Origin: CAYWXV01 sp964462535 | GTDB lineage: Bacteria > Bacteroidota > Ignavibacteria > OLB7 | Length of the DNA stretch: 64,000 nt | Direction of reading: 5' to 3' | NCBI GenBank assembly: GCA_964462535.1 | Contig: CAYWXV010000018.1 | Location: 1-64,000, forward strand | Shown here: positions 28,155-38,722 of the stretch, piece after piece | Position numbering within the stretch: position 1 is the first letter of the stretch | Layout: the number at the start of each line of letters is the position of its first letter | The notes under the pieces: generated by a model | The model's input: the letters and a program-made list of their open reading frames with translations, nothing else | Databases searched by the model: none | Told to the model about the DNA's origin: nothing | Made by a program: the position numbers and the translations under genes

Positions 28155-28609
28155 GATCCAAGGACCAAAAAAACTTTACAACTACTCTCAGTCCTGCCGC
28201 GACGATTCACGGCGGGACGGTTTGTTTCAGGCTCAGCGTGACGGCCGTGAAGAATGGTCACGCTGTGTGCGGGCCTGTCACGCGATGCATACCCGATTCA
28301 GGGAAATCTCGCCGTTTTTTGACCGTTCTCGCATGGCATCGAACTTGTAACGGGCTCCCGCGAATCGTCGCGCCAACTTCGAAGCATGCGGGCGAGTTCA
28401 GTTCTTTGACGTATGAGAGGAGATTCTCGGGAGGGATCGTACGAGCCGCAGGGGTGTCGGATGGGAAGATGATTGCGTGAACCATGTCGGCACGGTATAT
28501 TTGCCCGCCGATTATGGTTGGTGTCGTGGTAATAACTGAAGATTCTGCGCACCAATTCTGGCCCACACTTGAAGCGATACTTCACGCCAAGAAGTCCATA
28601 GGTCCATCG
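28155..28609 (+). other. intergenic region before tRNA-Arg
   Basis: Holds a terminator (28191-28227) and a second 9-bp hairpin (CAGCGTGAC with GTCACGCTG, 28234-28265). A T-run lies at 28312-28320. A 102-codon minus-strand frame (28258-28566) has no recognisable motif, and I do not call it. Confidence 0.5.
28191..28227 (+). terminator. rho-independent terminator after DUF3108 gene
   Basis: A 9-bp stem with one G-T pair (28191-28199 with 28210-28218), followed by GGTTTGTTT. Confidence 0.75.
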
Positions 28610-28682
28610 GCGCCCGTGGCTCAATGGATAGAGCATCAGATTCCGGTTCTGAGGGTTGGGGGTTCGAGTCCCTCCGGGCGCG
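28610..28682 (+). tRNA. tRNA-Arg (anticodon CCG)
   Basis: The cloverleaf is complete. The acceptor stem GCGCCCG pairs with CGGGCGC (28675-28681), with discriminator G. The D arm is GCTC/GAGC, the anticodon stem TCAGA/TCTGA with loop TTCCGGT, and the T arm GGGGG/CCCTC around TTCGAGT. The anticodon CCG reads CGG. The 3' CCA is not encoded. Confidence 0.96.
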
Positions 28683-28834
28683 CTCGCTCCACACCTGCAT
28701 TCTTCCTGTCGCAATTGCATCTGCAGAGCACTCTCCAACATCATACACTCGATTGAGCCGGCACTTCCGTGGCCGGGACCGTCGTAAGGCAACGGCCGAC
28801 CGACGACACGACGCAGCTCCAGCAACACTAATTC

Positions 28835-29533
28835 ATGTCGAAGCAGAAGACGAACGTTGATACGATCGCCACAACTGAGGAGATAGCCTCTAGCGGGTTC
28901 TTCCGGGGGAACGTTAGAATGTGGGGGATCATAGGTATAGTGATCCTCCTGGTCGCTGGTGGCCTCTTCTATTACCGGTACTCCAAGGTTCAGCTGAACG
29001 CTCGCGCGATGGTGGAGCTTGAGCGAATTCGTCCTTCGTACGACAAAGGCGAGTTCGCCACGGCCATTAATGGTGATTCATCCCGACGGATCGGCACCGA
29101 GAAGGTGAGGGGTTTGCGCGTGCTCGTGGATGAGTACAGCTCAACGCCCGCGGGACGCATCGCAGCGCTCTGGCTGGGAAACAGCTATCTCGCTTCTGGC
29201 CAGATTGACAAGGCGCGCGAGCCATATTCGATTGCTGCAGATTCTGATGTTGGACTCGTTTCGTCTCCGGCTCATGCCGGGCTTGCCGCGGTCGCTGAAG
29301 CGAAGCGTCAGTATGAAGAGGCTGCTCGAGAGTTCACAACGGCCGCCTCTCTCGACGCCATGGAAATCAACACGCCGCGGTACCTGCTTGGCGCGGCTCG
29401 CAATTACGAGCGCGCAGGGAAGAAGGACGAAGCGATAAAGAACTATCGCACGGTGGCGACGAAATACCCCCAGGCGACAGATGCGAGCATGCAGGCTCGG
29501 ATGGCGCTTGCCCGAAACAAGGTCGACCTGTAG
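28835..29533 (+). CDS. membrane-anchored tetratricopeptide repeat protein
   Basis: 232 residues. A short cytoplasmic N-terminus is followed by one transmembrane helix (about 31-48, IIGIVILLVAGGLFYY). The rest is helical with TPR-like units: ALWLGNSYLASGQIDKAREPY, AAVAEAKRQYEEAAREFTTA and YLLGAARNYERAGKKDEAIKNY. The layout matches the YfgM/Tol-Pal-associated type of periplasmic TPR scaffold. It is directly upstream of the large T9SS cargo block. Its partner is unknown. Confidence 0.85.
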   Translation: MSKQKTNVDTIATTEEIASSGFFRGNVRMWGIIGIVILLVAGGLFYYRYSKVQLNARAMVELERIRPSYDKGEFATAINGDSSRRIGTEKVRGLRVLVDEYSSTPAGRIAALWLGNSYLASGQIDKAREPYSIAADSDVGLVSSPAHAGLAAVAEAKRQYEEAAREFTTAASLDAMEINTPRYLLGAARNYERAGKKDEAIKNYRTVATKYPQATDASMQARMALARNKVDL

Positions 29534-29669
29534 TCGGCAGGAAACGGTAGAAACCAAGATTATCGAGGTCTATGCTAAACGCTACCTCTTCTGGATCGCG
29601 CCGCGATCCCGTTCAAATGTCGAAAGCTGTTACAAACGAAATAGAACAGTCCAATGATTCTCTCATTGC

Positions 29670-29675
29670 AGGAGG
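29670..29675 (+). promoter_or_regulatory. ribosome binding site of the giant surface-protein gene
   Basis: AGGAGG ends four bases before the ATG at 29680. That ATG directly starts a signal peptide, which argues against the upstream ATG at 29572 in the same frame. Confidence 0.75.
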
Positions 29676-29679
29676 CACT

Positions 29680-32600
29680 ATGCAGCGATTGTTGAAGGCG
29701 TTACTCCTGCTGGTAGCGTTCATCGTTGTCGGCGAGTGCGCTTACTCGCAGGCTCTGCCGATTGTGCAGGTGAGTGGACGTCTGCCGCAGGGGGCTCTTC
29801 GAGTGTTTGTCAAGGACACTCTTTATCAAGTGGCGGGCTCATACGTCGTGACCGGTCAGCTCGTTATCGAGCCGGGCACGACCGTTGAGTTTCTACCGAA
29901 CGGTCGTTTGATCGACTCTCTAGGTGGCAAGATCATCGCGGACGGTGATCTGGAAGCCATCTGGAACCGTGATCAGAACGCCGTCAACGGGTACGCCGAT
30001 CGCTACTGCGATCTCGGGTATTTGATGGCGAACGTTACAAGCACTGGCAAGCCGGAGATTACGGCTCCGGGGCCAAACTGGCTCGCATACGTACCCCACG
30101 TACTCTTTTACTACGCAAACAAGCTTGACCGCTGTGCGACTGACCCGAACCGCAAGAACATCCCGTACGTGCGTGATGTTACGCGGGCTCCAATCATTTT
30201 CCGTGGTCGCCCAGTAAACAAGTTCTCGAAAGAGTGGGGCCATATCGTGGTCCTCCCGGGTGCAGACTCGGCGATTTTCCGTAACTGCCAGTTTGTCAAC
30301 TTCCGAAAGGATACGTCGGTAGTGCAGAGCACCCAGTTCTACAACCCGACCGCGCAGGCGGGCTTCACCGGGCAGCAGATTCTGGCTGGGTTCCAGATGG
30401 CCGACTCCATGCGTCACGCGACGAGTGGCGGTGGCGGCGCGATGACGGTCTTCTCTTCGAAGACGTGGATCCTCGATTGTCGTTTTGACAGCAACCTTGC
30501 TCGCTACCATGGCGGCGCGGTGCAGTTCCTGCAGGCTCCATTTGATCCGACGGGACAGTTCTACCGTCCGGGCCCCGGAATTCCGCTTAACCAGAACGCC
30601 TACCCACCGTTCAACCCGGAGACTTACGACCTCTATACCGGCGCGGTACTCTCGGGCGCCGTTAATACTCCGTTTGGGCCGATTAGAGCGTTCGTCAACA
30701 CAACGCCAACCGGGGCCACCGTCCAGTATCGCCAGACGTACGATGACGGTCGTATGGCAATCAACTTGGGACGCGTGCGCAGATTGTATCTCCGTGACAA
30801 CCGGGTCGTGGTGAGCGACGTTGTTAATGACGTCAATGGTTATCGTGATACGACCACCAAGGCGGGATTCATTAACCGTCGTGGTATAGGGCGCAATGAG
30901 GCTTACGGTGGAGCAATGTATCTCCACGGTCGTCGCTACATCACAGTGTATCTGGGTGGTGGCGGCGCTCTGCGCAATCTCGGCTTCGGCCCCGATCCAG
31001 GGGATACAATCGTGGCGCTCCGCAATTGTGCTGTGAACTATCAGGATACCGCAACGACCGGTGGTGCCAAGGGCGGTGCCCTGTTCGTCGGTGATAGTAC
31101 GTCGTTGGTGTTCGAGCTGTCTCGGTTCGAGAACAACTTCACGGCGACGCCGAACATCGCCATGACGAACTTCACGTTACGTAGCTCCGCGTCGCAGGGT
31201 GGTGGTATCTACATGTCAAATACCTCACCCACGCTGACGGTTCACGATCAGATCTACTTCCGCAACAATAAGGCAGGTCAGGGTGGCGGAATCTACGTGA
31301 GTGGGCTTTCACCAGGGGCGGCTGCTATCGACACCTTCTTGTCGCCGCGCCTGCTTGGTGATAGCGTCTACTTCATCGCAAACAAGGCGGAGTACGATGG
31401 CGGCGCCATCTATACGCAGCGAAACGTCTGGATTGAGGCAACATACCTGACCTCAATTGACTCAAGCGTCGCTGGCCGACCGTTGGTTGACCGGCGCATC
31501 GTGCTGGACAGCAACGCAGCCGGACTTGCCGGTGGTGCCGTCGTTGTCGATAACAGGAATAACTCGACCAACAGCCTTGCGCGTGTTCGTCGAGTCGTGT
31601 TCAGCAACAACATCGCAGGCGATTCTGCCCGCGTTGACGTTATCCGACAAGTCAAGCTGTACAATCCTGTTGCCAGTCCGATCCGCCCTGGATTCGAGTT
31701 TGGTGTTGTGAACGAGCGCGATTCGTTCCACTTCCCCGCACAGGCCCTCTCCACTGAGATTCTCGGCGGAGGCGCATTCTGGGCGCAGAACAGCAACACT
31801 AACTACTTCCAGGCCGTCGAGTTCCGTAATAACTGGGCTCGCGGCGGGAATGGTGGAGCCATCGGAATGGTGCTGCCTGTACGGACCAATCGCTACTTCT
31901 TGGCGGAGGGTGACGTTGCCTTTGACTTTACCGTTGGGGCCCCACTGCCATTTGCTGATGGAGCAGAACCACAGGATCAGCGCGAGATGACGAGGTTCAT
32001 TCGCAACTCCGCCACTGCGGACTCTGTGAACCTCGGCCTTTTCAATCCCAATCCTGCTGCTCAGCGAGGTACCCTTCTTGACCCGAATCGAAACTTTACG
32101 GGACTCGGAGGAGCAGTGTACATCAATGACAGGCAGCCTCCTGGACCCAACCCTGGTACACCTCGAATCGACTCGGTGATAGCGCACCGCGTTCGTATCG
32201 AGCAGAACCAGGCGTGGTCCGGCTCGGCGGTGTACTCTGACAACTACGAACTTCGTTTCCGGCTGAACAAGTCCTTGGTGGCTGGCAACCTTGCCGTTAG
32301 CACCACGGGGCGCCAAACGGATACCATTGACAACTACCAGACGTCACCGGAGGCGCTCAATGACGTGAGTGCGCTCTTCTATGCTGAAGTCGAGGGTCCA
32401 CTTCCGTCGAACCAGTATCACACGGACGCAAACGCGATTTACGACAATGATGCGCGCTATCTGGTTCGTCTTCCCGACGCGCCGAATGGGGCCGTAGGCA
32501 ACGGTCAGAGCGGTGTTGATACACTGCAAGGCAACTTCTGGGGGCAGACCGAAGCTCCGGTGACGACAATTCTGCCCAGCGGAACGCTCCAGAATACTTT

Positions 32601-35600
32601 CTACATCCAGGGGTACGGATGCACGCTGCCGTTGAAGAATCCAGCGAATAACAACGAGCAGGGACCATTCGAATCACCGAAGCGATTCGGTGAAACGCGC
32701 CCGTCGTACGTGTACCGTCCTGTGCCTATCTACGTCATTCCAGACACCCTGCTGATGCAGGGACGCGTGTACGACTTGTTTGACAAGGGCGTCGACATCA
32801 AGACCGTCGACTACTCGTCACCACGAATGGCGCCCATTGAGGACTTCGCAGTCGGAATTCCCAAGCGCCTGCGTACGTATGCTTCAGGCGTGTACAGTGG
32901 TAAGGTTGTTCGTCGCCTTACGCGCGATCCATTCGTGGCCGACATAGACACGAACTACGCTAAACTCCAGAGGGATTTCGTTGGAAATCATCCGATTGGA
33001 TACCCCCTGTTTCTGGAGTCGAACGCCAACTACCTCGGTAATCGCGACTCGGCCAACGATGACGCCTACGCGCTCAACTACACAACCTTCTTGGTTATAA
33101 ACGTTGAGACCGGCGAGTTCATACGTACGAATCTCAAGCAGGTGAGAGAGGGCAACGCGACAATGCGCTCACGCGTGGAGTTCGTCCCCGACTCGATCAA
33201 CCGTGATCCTCTGGCCCGTCGCGGACGCGAGGGGCGTGCAGGATTCTCGATTGGAGAGCTCTACCGCCTGACTCCGAGGTACTACCTGGAGACGATCGGC
33301 CAGCTTCCGTCGTTGCCGACTGCGTTGGATTCACTCCAGTACGCCCGGTTGCGGGCCGCGCAGTACGAGGACTCCGTTACCATATCCGGACGGCGTCACG
33401 GTGGTTTTATCGTCCCGACGCTCGAACTGGGCGGGAACGGCTTCCGATATACGAATCGTCCCAATGGTGTGACGTTCTCCGATGTCTACTCGGGCGAGCG
33501 TTACCGCGCACTACCGGTTCTTACCGGCGACAGAATCTGGGTCATTTCTCGTACGATGCTTTGGAACAGTACCGACTCGCTCGTGACGGTACTCAACAAC
33601 GCGCAGGCAACGGGATTGCAGTTCACGATCGACACGGTCGGGAATAGCGTACTCGCACCGGTGATTTTCGGGCAGCGTGATCAACTAGAGGCTCGTACAC
33701 CGACCGAACTGCGCAACACGCGATTTGTGACCGAGGATCGGAATTACGTGTCGGACCCGTCCGGTCGTGATACGTCCAAGATCTTCGAGATCACTGCCTA
33801 CGATGTGAATGGATTCTACGACCCGCGCTCCATCCTCTTCCCGAATCGCTATACCGCGCTTCGGTACGAGTGGACGCCACTCGAAGAGTTCTTCAATGGC
33901 ACAACGACACCAAACCGAAACCCGGCTCAGGTTCGCCTTGGATCGTGGTTGAAGGCAGACACGGTCTACCCGAGCCAGCCAGGAAAACGAGATAGCACAG
34001 TCGGATTTATCCACTTCTGGGGTCAACCGCGCAACCCGGACATCGTTCCTGGCGGCGAACTCTTAGAGGTGCGCGCATCCAACTACCCGCCGGGTATCCG
34101 CACGATCGACTCGCTACGTGCGTTGGCCGACTCGCTTCGGCCGCCTGATAGCATTATCGCCCGGTATATCTTCCTTTACCCGCCGTACTACAACTGTCAG
34201 GTCTACGATCCGGTCAACGCCCGGTACCTGCAGCAGGATTCGGTGGATCTGGGAGGTGCATCTACATCGATTTATCGACTCCGAATCTTCGTCCAGGACA
34301 CGCCACCGGTCTTCTTGGCCGATGTGCTTGGCTGTGGTCGCAATGGGCTTCCAGTGGCCAACCTGACGAACAAACTCCGTTTTGACTTCGATGTCAACAC
34401 GGACGACGAGCAGGAAGACAACAATGCTGTTGGTCAGGGCTGGGACTTCCGCTACGGTCGTACGACCTACGGATTCATCTTCACTGATCGGTCGTACACC
34501 GGCAACGGTGACAGCCTTGGTCGGGATGACGTTCGTGAGATTCGGCCAACCTGGATGTCCGACAGCTACCTGTACGACAGCTCAGGTGTTGCTGATCAGG
34601 GTGCGGACGTGCTCCGTCACGGTCGCATCAAGGTTCGCATCGATTCAACGACAGCGATCGGTTTGCTGCGCAACCCTGCGCAGCGCAACAACGCTTTCAA
34701 CCTTGATTCGGTGTTCACCGTGGTCGTCAACGATGGTCACACTGGTCAGAACAAGCGTGACATGCGCGTATTGGTGAACGTTGCTCCGCAGCTTGATCAG
34801 CGAGCAGCACTGCCTCCGGCCAAGGAAGACTACGACTACAATCCACAATTGCTGGACACGAGTCGTCGAGTCTTCGCATACGACCTGAACTACAATCAGC
34901 GCATCAAGTACACGCTGATCTATCGAGACGACGCGCTCAATCCCACCGAATTCCAGACGGGAGGTACGCAACCTGACAGTGTCGGCGTGCAGACCAACAC
35001 GGCCACGATTGCATATGTACCGCGTGACCGCTGCTATGCCGAGGCCGGCTTGTGGCAGGCACCCAAGACAACCCCGAGCTGGTTGAAGGTGAACCCGTAC
35101 AGTGGAATCCTTTACGGTACACCAGGTCTTCAGGACGCCCCGCATACCAATGCGGTTGGTGGCCCGGATACGGTGAGTGTTATCGCTGAGGACGAGTTCG
35201 GTCTGACCGACGTGCGCACGTACATTCTTGAAGTCGATTCGACGAATCACCGTCCGCGCCTCTATGGTCGACCGGCGATCCGTTGTGTTGAGGCCGGGAA
35301 GCCATACGACGACAGCCTCTGTGTTACCGATCGCGACCTTGGTCGCATCAGATTCCCGGAGCAGCTGAACCTATATGTCGTGAGCCCATCAGGATTCGCG
35401 GTCACTCCGTCCGTGGTTAACGGGCCTGGTCGCGACTCCATCTGCTTCAAGATCACGTCGGCAGGCGTGCCCAGCCAGCCTGGTAAGCTGAAAGTGGTCA
35501 TTGGCGTAACGGACGCCGGTGGAAACACCGACACGTTGTCGTTTGAGATCACAATCAGCGAGCCTCTTGATTGGGGTATGCCACTGATCGTACGGAACAC

Positions 35601-36441
35601 GAACACGACGCTTGATGGTAACGCAACACAGTCGCTCTACTTCGGGCTCGCACCATCGGCAACGACCGGTGAGGAGACTGGAGCGCTTGGACGACTCGAT
35701 TCGAACTACTGCGAGTACGAGCTTCCGCCGCTTCCACCGACGGACGTCTTTGATTCGCGTTGGACGATCGTGACTACGAACGGCACCCTCCGGAATATCT
35801 TCCCCTCGGTAAAGGGGCCGGACATGCCGTGTAAGGTTGCGTGGAAGGGGACATTCCAGGCGGGTAATCTGCCTGGAGGAAGCCCGAATTACCCAGTCGT
35901 TGTCTCGTGGCTGAAGTCACAGGCGTTGCTCTGTCCGAAGAATATCTGGTTCGAAGACCAGTTCTGGGACGACTCGAACAACGTGGGTCTCTTCCGGGTC
36001 AACATGAAGAACGGCACCTTCCAGGCAGGCTCCGGTATCGCAGTCCGCCAGAGCGGTGACACCATCTTCGTGGAGATCAGCCTGACATCGGTCAGCGGAT
36101 TCAAGATCCTGTACGATTACTGTGACAACTCGAGCGTCGATGAGGATCTGCCGGTTCTGGCCGGTGGGTACACACTCGGTGCCAACGTGCCGAATCCGTT
36201 CAGCAAGTCGACTGAGATCAGCTACTATGCGCCAAGGTCTGGTGTCGTTCAGCTTGAGGTGTTCAACAGCACCGGTGAGCTTGTCCGCACGCTGACTGAC
36301 GGTCACGTAGAGGCTGGTCAACACACGGTCGTCTGGGACGCCACGGACAACAAGAGCCGAAACGTTCCGAGCGGCACCTACACCTACCGACTGAGGGCCG
36401 GATCAACGGTCATTAGCAAGTCGATGGTATTGGTGAAGTAG
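29680..36441 (+). CDS. giant T9SS-sorted parallel beta-helix surface protein
   Basis: 2253 residues from the ATG at 29680; the signal peptide ends at AYSQ. The first half looks like a right-handed parallel beta-helix with many Gly-rich turns (GGGGAMTVFSSK, YHGGAVQFL, GGAKGGALFVGDS, QGGGIYMSN, QGGGIYVSG, YDGGAIYTQ, GLAGGAVVVDN, GGNGGAIGM), as in polymorphic outer-membrane-like proteins. The second half holds beta-sandwich domains, including an Ig-like one with TPSWLKVNPYSGILYGTPG and a cadherin-like one near NHRPRLYG. A YELPP module precedes the C-terminal FlgD/T9SS sorting domain (NVPNPFSKSTEISYY, NVPSGTYTYRLR, SMVLVK). It is likely a secreted adhesin or matrix protein; the role is inferred. 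Confidence 0.9.
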   Translation: MQRLLKALLLLVAFIVVGECAYSQALPIVQVSGRLPQGALRVFVKDTLYQVAGSYVVTGQLVIEPGTTVEFLPNGRLIDSLGGKIIADGDLEAIWNRDQNAVNGYADRYCDLGYLMANVTSTGKPEITAPGPNWLAYVPHVLFYYANKLDRCATDPNRKNIPYVRDVTRAPIIFRGRPVNKFSKEWGHIVVLPGADSAIFRNCQFVNFRKDTSVVQSTQFYNPTAQAGFTGQQILAGFQMADSMRHATSGGGGAMTVFSSKTWILDCRFDSNLARYHGGAVQFLQAPFDPTGQFYRPGPGIPLNQNAYPPFNPETYDLYTGAVLSGAVNTPFGPIRAFVNTTPTGATVQYRQTYDDGRMAINLGRVRRLYLRDNRVVVSDVVNDVNGYRDTTTKAGFINRRGIGRNEAYGGAMYLHGRRYITVYLGGGGALRNLGFGPDPGDTIVALRNCAVNYQDTATTGGAKGGALFVGDSTSLVFELSRFENNFTATPNIAMTNFTLRSSASQGGGIYMSNTSPTLTVHDQIYFRNNKAGQGGGIYVSGLSPGAAAIDTFLSPRLLGDSVYFIANKAEYDGGAIYTQRNVWIEATYLTSIDSSVAGRPLVDRRIVLDSNAAGLAGGAVVVDNRNNSTNSLARVRRVVFSNNIAGDSARVDVIRQVKLYNPVASPIRPGFEFGVVNERDSFHFPAQALSTEILGGGAFWAQNSNTNYFQAVEFRNNWARGGNGGAIGMVLPVRTNRYFLAEGDVAFDFTVGAPLPFADGAEPQDQREMTRFIRNSATADSVNLGLFNPNPAAQRGTLLDPNRNFTGLGGAVYINDRQPPGPNPGTPRIDSVIAHRVRIEQNQAWSGSAVYSDNYELRFRLNKSLVAGNLAVSTTGRQTDTIDNYQTSPEALNDVSALFYAEVEGPLPSNQYHTDANAIYDNDARYLVRLPDAPNGAVGNGQSGVDTLQGNFWGQTEAPVTTILPSGTLQNTFYIQGYGCTLPLKNPANNNEQGPFESPKRFGETRPSYVYRPVPIYVIPDTLLMQGRVYDLFDKGVDIKTVDYSSPRMAPIEDFAVGIPKRLRTYASGVYSGKVVRRLTRDPFVADIDTNYAKLQRDFVGNHPIGYPLFLESNANYLGNRDSANDDAYALNYTTFLVINVETGEFIRTNLKQVREGNATMRSRVEFVPDSINRDPLARRGREGRAGFSIGELYRLTPRYYLETIGQLPSLPTALDSLQYARLRAAQYEDSVTISGRRHGGFIVPTLELGGNGFRYTNRPNGVTFSDVYSGERYRALPVLTGDRIWVISRTMLWNSTDSLVTVLNNAQATGLQFTIDTVGNSVLAPVIFGQRDQLEARTPTELRNTRFVTEDRNYVSDPSGRDTSKIFEITAYDVNGFYDPRSILFPNRYTALRYEWTPLEEFFNGTTTPNRNPAQVRLGSWLKADTVYPSQPGKRDSTVGFIHFWGQPRNPDIVPGGELLEVRASNYPPGIRTIDSLRALADSLRPPDSIIARYIFLYPPYYNCQVYDPVNARYLQQDSVDLGGASTSIYRLRIFVQDTPPVFLADVLGCGRNGLPVANLTNKLRFDFDVNTDDEQEDNNAVGQGWDFRYGRTTYGFIFTDRSYTGNGDSLGRDDVREIRPTWMSDSYLYDSSGVADQGADVLRHGRIKVRIDSTTAIGLLRNPAQRNNAFNLDSVFTVVVNDGHTGQNKRDMRVLVNVAPQLDQRAALPPAKEDYDYNPQLLDTSRRVFAYDLNYNQRIKYTLIYRDDALNPTEFQTGGTQPDSVGVQTNTATIAYVPRDRCYAEAGLWQAPKTTPSWLKVNPYSGILYGTPGLQDAPHTNAVGGPDTVSVIAEDEFGLTDVRTYILEVDSTNHRPRLYGRPAIRCVEAGKPYDDSLCVTDRDLGRIRFPEQLNLYVVSPSGFAVTPSVVNGPGRDSICFKITSAGVPSQPGKLKVVIGVTDAGGNTDTLSFEITISEPLDWGMPLIVRNTNTTLDGNATQSLYFGLAPSATTGEETGALGRLDSNYCEYELPPLPPTDVFDSRWTIVTTNGTLRNIFPSVKGPDMPCKVAWKGTFQAGNLPGGSPNYPVVVSWLKSQALLCPKNIWFEDQFWDDSNNVGLFRVNMKNGTFQAGSGIAVRQSGDTIFVEISLTSVSGFKILYDYCDNSSVDEDLPVLAGGYTLGANVPNPFSKSTEISYYAPRSGVVQLEVFNSTGELVRTLTDGHVEAGQHTVVWDATDNKSRNVPSGTYTYRLRAGSTVISKSMVLVK

Positions 36442-36483
36442 CCCACGCGACGGCCGGACCTTCACCAGCAATTAGACCGGTTA

Positions 36484-36510
36484 CCCCGGCGGCCCAGTGG
36501 GCCGCCGGGG
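36484..36510 (+). terminator. strong hairpin between two T9SS cargo genes
   Basis: A perfect 12-bp stem (36484-36495 with 36499-36510) and a three-base loop AGT, with no T-run after it. It could be a terminator, or an mRNA stabiliser or processing element, between the giant protein and the next gene. Confidence 0.6.
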
Positions 36511-36592
36511 AGAGCCGAAGCCTAACCAACTGAAGGGACCCGTCACTATAACACGGCAAGAACAAGCAGAGAGATAAACAAGAGGAGTAAAC

Positions 36593-38653
36593 ATGAAACT
36601 GCGTCGAATCATACTCGGTGCGCTCGTGGGGGCTGCGATTATCGCCGCTGCGACGCCCCAAGGAGCTGTCGCGCAGATCTGGGCTGACTATACCCTCTCG
36701 ATTGTGCCCCGACTCTATCAGCCGCAGACCAATCGAGGTGTCCAGATTTTGACAAGCCAGTTCGTTGACCAGTTCGCTCCGAACGTGGAAGACCGCGACA
36801 ACGGCGTTGCCGGTCCGATTCCCATCGGTTTCACGTTCGAGTACAACGGTCAGCAGTATACCCAGATCTATGTCTGCGTGAACGGCTGGATCAGTTTCCA
36901 GAATCCGGGCGGATTCCTAACGGACGACCCGTTCTCGCTTTTCAACAACACGCGCCCGAATCTCACGGTGGCTCCGTTCTTCGGAGATCACTTCCTTCGA
37001 GACCGCGTCCGACCTCCTGCCGATTTATTTGATCCCAAAGGGCGTCCGTATACGCAAAGCACAATCCGCTATGTCTCCGTGCCTGGTGATACGGTCACTC
37101 CGGCGAAGCTCATTGTCGAGTGGGAGAATCTGAATATCAACTATCGTTTCTACCCGCAACGACCGGACGATCCATTCGCGCCGATCGACAGCGTGCAGGC
37201 TCAGGCGAGTTCTGTTGGCTCATTCCAACTGTACCTGATTCAAGCACCACCGGGAAGCGTTTCGCTCGCCGGGGATATCGAATTCCACTACGGTCCAGTT
37301 GGTCCGCCAATTCCGTTCCCCGACACCGTTGGTTCGATTGTGAAGACCAGCGGAGCCTCGGTTGGAATTGAAGATGAACCGGCCGTTCCCAATGGCGGCA
37401 TCAACTACATGAATGCGGTCGCATTTCGGGAGTCGGGTGGACGCTTTGACAGTACGACGCAGAGCCGCCGCTTGACGCGGGTATGGCCACCGACCGGCTT
37501 CCCCAGCCAGGCCTTCCTGTTCTCCGCGACTAGGTTGCGCCGTCTGGATGGATGGGGAGATGGCGACGCCAACCTCACGCAGCTTGATCCGGCGATTCCA
37601 GCGATCGTTCGTGACGACCAGCGTCGCTTCGTGACGTTCCTTGATGTCATCGCGATCCTTCGGCACCAGGCTACGCGCATATTCACGTTTGATTCAGCCG
37701 TCGGGCGGCATTCGTTCCACGGCGATGTCAATCACAATGGTCGCTTCTACTACTCGACGCGCAACGCCGCGAATGACGCAGATTCGCTTGACGGTTCCGG
37801 GAATGTGGTTCGCTACAAGGTCTTCTTTCCCACGAAGAGCCAGAACTATCAGATTCCCCAGCCTACGGACAACTCATTCAGTGGCTTCCTGTTTGACGCT
37901 AATGAGTTTGATGCGTCGCTGATCATGTTGTATCTGGCTGCAAAGCTTCCACAGCTACCCTGGTTGCCGGATACGCTTCCGTTGTTCGGCAAGACTCTTC
38001 CTATTCGTACAGCGACCGACGTCTCGATGAGTGGTGCGCATACGGTCGGCGGAAACCGAATCGAAGTGCCCATCACGTTCAACGGATTGGCCAACGGCGC
38101 TAATGGCGTGCGCCTCGACATTGGAGATGGTGCGCGCATAGTCGATGTGCGGACACCGTCACGAGTAGACGGGCAGTGGGTGGAGGCCATTGGCACGGAG
38201 ACAAGCCTCGCGCTTGCCGCCGCGGGTTCGTTCCGACCCGAGGACGTTGTTGCCACGCTCGTCATCGAGACGGACAATGACGATGTGACATTCTCCAATG
38301 TCCGCTTCAACGAGCAGTCGATGGGACTCCGAAAGCTCACCATTCGTGATGGTGTAGCGGGCCCCACTGGTTCGCTCAGTCTGTCGCAGAACGTTCCCAA
38401 TCCGTTTGCTCCCATGTCGACAACGTCGATCAGCTTTAGCCTTCCAATCGACGGCAAGGTTACCGTGCGGGTCTATGACGTCATGGGTCGCGAGGTACGT
38501 ACACTGCTTAGCGACGTTGTGTCAGCTGGTACGTACTCGATCGAGTGGAACGGTGTGGATGCTGCAGGCAATGGTGTCGCCTCGGGCGTCTACTATTGCC
38601 GAGTGGAGTCGGCGGGAGACACTCGCTCAATCCCAATGCAGGTTAGCCGATAG
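36593..38653 (+). CDS. T9SS-sorted secreted protein, nidogen-like N region
   Basis: 686 residues; GAGGAG (36582-36587) precedes the ATG. The signal peptide ends at AVAQ. The N-terminal region (about 60-270) resembles nidogen-type or other secreted beta domains (GPIPIGFTFEYNG, VCVNGWISF, LTVAPFFGDHFLRD). A dockerin-like or docking segment may lie near 360-430 (LDVIAILRHQATR, HGDVNHNGRFYYSTR), followed by a cohesin-like beta domain. It ends in a FlgD/T9SS sorting domain (NVPNPFAPMSTTSISF, VASGVYYCRVES, SIPMQVSR). Second gene of the surface block; substrate or partner unknown. Confidence 0.88.
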   Translation: MKLRRIILGALVGAAIIAAATPQGAVAQIWADYTLSIVPRLYQPQTNRGVQILTSQFVDQFAPNVEDRDNGVAGPIPIGFTFEYNGQQYTQIYVCVNGWISFQNPGGFLTDDPFSLFNNTRPNLTVAPFFGDHFLRDRVRPPADLFDPKGRPYTQSTIRYVSVPGDTVTPAKLIVEWENLNINYRFYPQRPDDPFAPIDSVQAQASSVGSFQLYLIQAPPGSVSLAGDIEFHYGPVGPPIPFPDTVGSIVKTSGASVGIEDEPAVPNGGINYMNAVAFRESGGRFDSTTQSRRLTRVWPPTGFPSQAFLFSATRLRRLDGWGDGDANLTQLDPAIPAIVRDDQRRFVTFLDVIAILRHQATRIFTFDSAVGRHSFHGDVNHNGRFYYSTRNAANDADSLDGSGNVVRYKVFFPTKSQNYQIPQPTDNSFSGFLFDANEFDASLIMLYLAAKLPQLPWLPDTLPLFGKTLPIRTATDVSMSGAHTVGGNRIEVPITFNGLANGANGVRLDIGDGARIVDVRTPSRVDGQWVEAIGTETSLALAAAGSFRPEDVVATLVIETDNDDVTFSNVRFNEQSMGLRKLTIRDGVAGPTGSLSLSQNVPNPFAPMSTTSISFSLPIDGKVTVRVYDVMGREVRTLLSDVVSAGTYSIEWNGVDAAGNGVASGVYYCRVESAGDTRSIPMQVSR

Positions 38654-38667
38654 CCCGATTGTTGTTT

Positions 38668-38698
38668 GCCAGGCTTCCAATTTCGTTGGAAGCCTGGC
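38668..38698 (+). terminator. strong hairpin between T9SS cargo genes
   Basis: A perfect 13-bp stem (38668-38680 with 38686-38698), loop TTTCG. It lies 14 bp after a stop codon and 24 bp before the next start. There is no long T-run. Confidence 0.65.
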
Positions 38699-38722
38699 CC
38701 ACAACTCTCACACGAGTAGGTT

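Noticed and set aside
28258..28566. 102-codon minus-strand frame before the tRNA
   Set aside because: No motif, no context and no supporting start site; probably random open frame.
29920..30927. 335-codon minus-strand frame inside the giant surface gene
   Set aside because: Antisense to coding sequence with a clear signal peptide and repeats on the plus strand; no recognisable features.
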